Shown: in pieces, positions 5,268-6,330 of the stretch
Layout of the letters: the number at the start of each line of letters is the position of its first letter
Position numbering within the stretch: position 1 is the stretch's first letter
Assembly: GCA_007120485.1 (NCBI GenBank)
Contig: SKNP01000188.1
Coordinates: 1-6,330, forward strand
DNA: 6,330 nt
Reading direction: 5' to 3'
Source of the DNA: Nitriliruptoraceae bacterium
GTDB lineage: Bacteria > Actinomycetota > Nitriliruptoria > Nitriliruptorales > Nitriliruptoraceae
Program-made: the position numbers and the translations under genes
Notes under the pieces: generated by a model
Databases searched by the model: none
Told to the model about the DNA's origin: nothing
The model's input: the letters and a program-made list of their open reading frames with translations, nothing else

Positions 5268-6077
5268 ATGAAGGTCCTGTTGGCGGCGATCGGCAGCCTG
5301 GTGTTGGTGGTCCTGCTCGGTTGGGTCGGGCTGCGGGTTCCGCCGCGTGCCTTGCCCGAGGTCTCGTGGGCCGAGACCCCGGTGCGCACGGCCCTCATCC
5401 CCGAGGACCTGCCCGCGCCGGTGGAGCGCTTCTACCGGGAGCTGTACGGCGACGAGTTCCCGGTCGTCGACAGCGCGATCATCTCCGGCCGGGGAACGAT
5501 GCGCGTCAGCGGCGTGACGTTGCCGGTGCGTTGGAGGTTCACCCACGTCAGCGGCCAGGACTACCGCCACCACATCGAGGCCACCATCTTCGGGCTGCCG
5601 ATGCTGACCGTGCACGAGACGTTCCTGGACGGGACGGCACGGCTGGAACTGCCGTTCGGTGTGAGCGAGGGGCCAGCGATCGACCAGGGCGCCAACCTGG
5701 GGTTGTGGGCCGAGACCGTCTGGATGCCGTCGGTGTGGGTGACCGATCCGCGGGTGCGGTGGGAGCCGGTCGACGACGACACCGCCCTGCTGTACGTCCC
5801 CTTCGAGGACGGCGAGGAGGTCTTCGTCGCCCGGTTCGATCCCCGGTCCGGCCTGCTGGAACTGATGGAGTCGATGCGGTTCAAGGGGGACGCGGCCGAG
5901 GACAAGACCCTCTGGATCAACGAGGTCGGCAGGTGGGGAGAACTGGACGGCCGACTGCTGCCGGTCGAGACGTCCCTGACCTGGTTGGACGACGGCGATC
6001 CGTGGGCGCGGCTCACCACGGAGGACGTGCGCTACAACGTGGATGTCGCTGACGCGCTGCACGAGCGCGGCCCGTAG
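5268..6077 (+). CDS. Membrane-anchored DUF6544-like protein, 269 aa
   Basis: The protein starts MKVLLAAIGSLVLVVLLGWV, a single hydrophobic segment (2-20) that is a signal anchor or signal peptide, so the rest (about 24-269) should lie outside the membrane. The body is rich in aromatic residues and beta-type alternation: LPAPVERFYRELYG (48-61), GRGTMRVSGVTLPVRWRFTH (74-93), LWAETVWMPSVWVTDPRVRW (146-165), VARFDPRSGLLELMESMRF (187-205) and EDVRYNVDV near the end (252-260). This order (PxxxxRY/F start, a W-x-P-S...DPRV-W core, FDP-SG-L, and a terminal YNVDV strand) is what I remember of the DUF6544 family of uncharacterised bacterial proteins; the related DUF6920-type naming is possible. No catalytic motif is evident. 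A lipid- or ligand-binding beta fold is speculation. It is divergent from the kinase gene across 199 bp and may share control with it. Confidence 0.85.
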   Translation: MKVLLAAIGSLVLVVLLGWVGLRVPPRALPEVSWAETPVRTALIPEDLPAPVERFYRELYGDEFPVVDSAIISGRGTMRVSGVTLPVRWRFTHVSGQDYRHHIEATIFGLPMLTVHETFLDGTARLELPFGVSEGPAIDQGANLGLWAETVWMPSVWVTDPRVRWEPVDDDTALLYVPFEDGEEVFVARFDPRSGLLELMESMRFKGDAAEDKTLWINEVGRWGELDGRLLPVETSLTWLDDGDPWARLTTEDVRYNVDVADALHERGP

Positions 6078-6189
6078 GGTCATCGGGGCCCGTTGGGTCG
6101 TCGGGTCGTCGGGGCCCGTTGGGTCGTCGGGGCCCGTTGGGTCGTCGGGGCCCGTTGGGTCGTCGGGGCCCGTTGGGCCCGTTGGGCCC
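6077..6189. repeat. 18-bp G-rich tandem repeat with GGGCCC palindromes, directly after the DUF6544-like gene
   Basis: The unit GGGTCGTCGGGGCCCGTT occurs at 6077-6094 (one change, A at 6082), 6103-6120, 6121-6138, 6139-6156 and 6157-6174. An 8-base partial unit lies at 6095-6102 and a half-unit GGGCCCGTT at 6175-6183. The last G of the stop codon is the first base of the array. Each unit carries the self-complementary GGGCCC (6112, 6130, 6148, 6166, 6175 and 6184 start points), and the series degrades into GGGCCTACGC-like pieces to about 6210. The four internal units are identical, so expansion looks recent. Confidence 0.95.
6166..6180 (+). terminator. Candidate terminator hairpin at the end of the G-rich repeat
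   Basis: GGGCCC, a GTT loop, and GGGCCC form a 6-bp all-GC stem; the next GGGCCC at 6184-6189 can pair alternatively. There is no T-run, so it would be a U-less terminator of the DUF6544-like transcript. A short loop and competing pairings make the call tentative. Confidence 0.3.
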
Positions 6190-6227
6190 TACGCGGGCCT
6201 ACGCGCGCCTAGCCCGTGGCCTCCCCC

Positions 6228-6233
6228 TAGCCT
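6228..6233 (+). promoter_or_regulatory. Possible -10 box for the gene at 6274
   Basis: TAGCCT fits the loose actinobacterial TAnnnT -10 pattern and lies 40 bases before the candidate ATG, in the first less repetitive sequence after the array. No -35 box is evident. Confidence 0.2.
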
Positions 6234-6273
6234 CGTCCACGACCGTCCGACGTCACCGCAGGAGCCCGGCAGG

Positions 6274-6330
6274 ATGCCCACCGATGGCCGCGGGTCCGCT
6301 TCCGTGCCGCGGACCGACGCCGAGGTCGGC
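6274..6330 (+). CDS. Start of an unidentified plus-strand gene (19 codons visible)
   Basis: ATG 6274 opens a frame MPTDGRGSASVPRTDAEVG that runs off the right edge without a stop. AGGAG at 6260-6264 lies nine bases upstream, an acceptable ribosome-binding site. Seventeen of 19 codons end in G or C. The visible residues are polar and look like a disordered N-terminus of a cytoplasmic protein, and no family can be assigned. Confidence 0.5.
   Translation, partial: MPTDGRGSASVPRTDAEVG

Noticed and set aside
4920..6083. Minus-strand open frame of 387 codons opposite the DUF6544-like gene
   Set aside because: Composition is that of a reverse-strand shadow (His/Arg/Gln-rich, no hydrophobic core), and it overlaps both the kinase and the DUF gene.
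6077..6189. CRISPR array or recombination attachment site
   Set aside because: Units are 18 bp, identical and contiguous without unique spacers; no integrase or tRNA is adjacent.

Overview
The window is very GC-rich and its coding frames end almost every codon in G or C. The gene set (a NarL-type two-component pair, a membrane-attached serine hydrolase of the beta-lactamase fold, an LIP-like lipase) and the frequent GTG starts suggest a high-GC actinobacterium. The secreted domain of the hydrolase is rich in Asp and Glu, which would fit a salt- or alkali-tolerant lineage, but that is only inference. No rRNA, tRNA, transposase, CRISPR array or replication origin is visible.

Layout from left to right: (1) the 5' part of a minus-strand membrane-anchored lipase-like gene, cut by the window edge (1-272); (2) a small divergent plus-strand gene of about 61 codons (365-550); (3) a large minus-strand serine hydrolase with a signal peptide and four C-terminal membrane helices (579-2624); (4) a 307-bp non-coding stretch holding three GC-rich hairpins and two pairs of short direct repeats; (5) a minus-strand LuxR/NarL-family response regulator (2932-3600); (6) a 163-bp spacer almost filled by a 15-bp tandem repeat; (7) a minus-strand HisKA_3-type sensor histidine kinase (3764-5068); (8) a 199-bp divergent control region with an imperfect inverted repeat; (9) a plus-strand membrane-anchored DUF6544-like protein (5268-6077); (10) an 18-bp G-rich tandem repeat beginning at its stop codon; (11) the probable start of a further plus-strand gene (6274 onward).

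Functionally, kinase and regulator form one signalling operon read right to left. The six-helix kinase with almost no extracellular domain resembles kinases that sense membrane or cell-envelope state (LiaS/DesK-like). The same-strand serine hydrolase downstream and the divergent DUF gene are reasonable candidate targets because both are envelope proteins, but nothing in the sequence proves it. The most unusual features are the two tandem repeats. One separates the kinase from its regulator, carries an open pentapeptide-repeat reading frame with its own ribosome-binding site, and its last unit supplies the regulator's ribosome-binding site. The other is a run of GGGCCC palindromes and G-tracts after the DUF gene.
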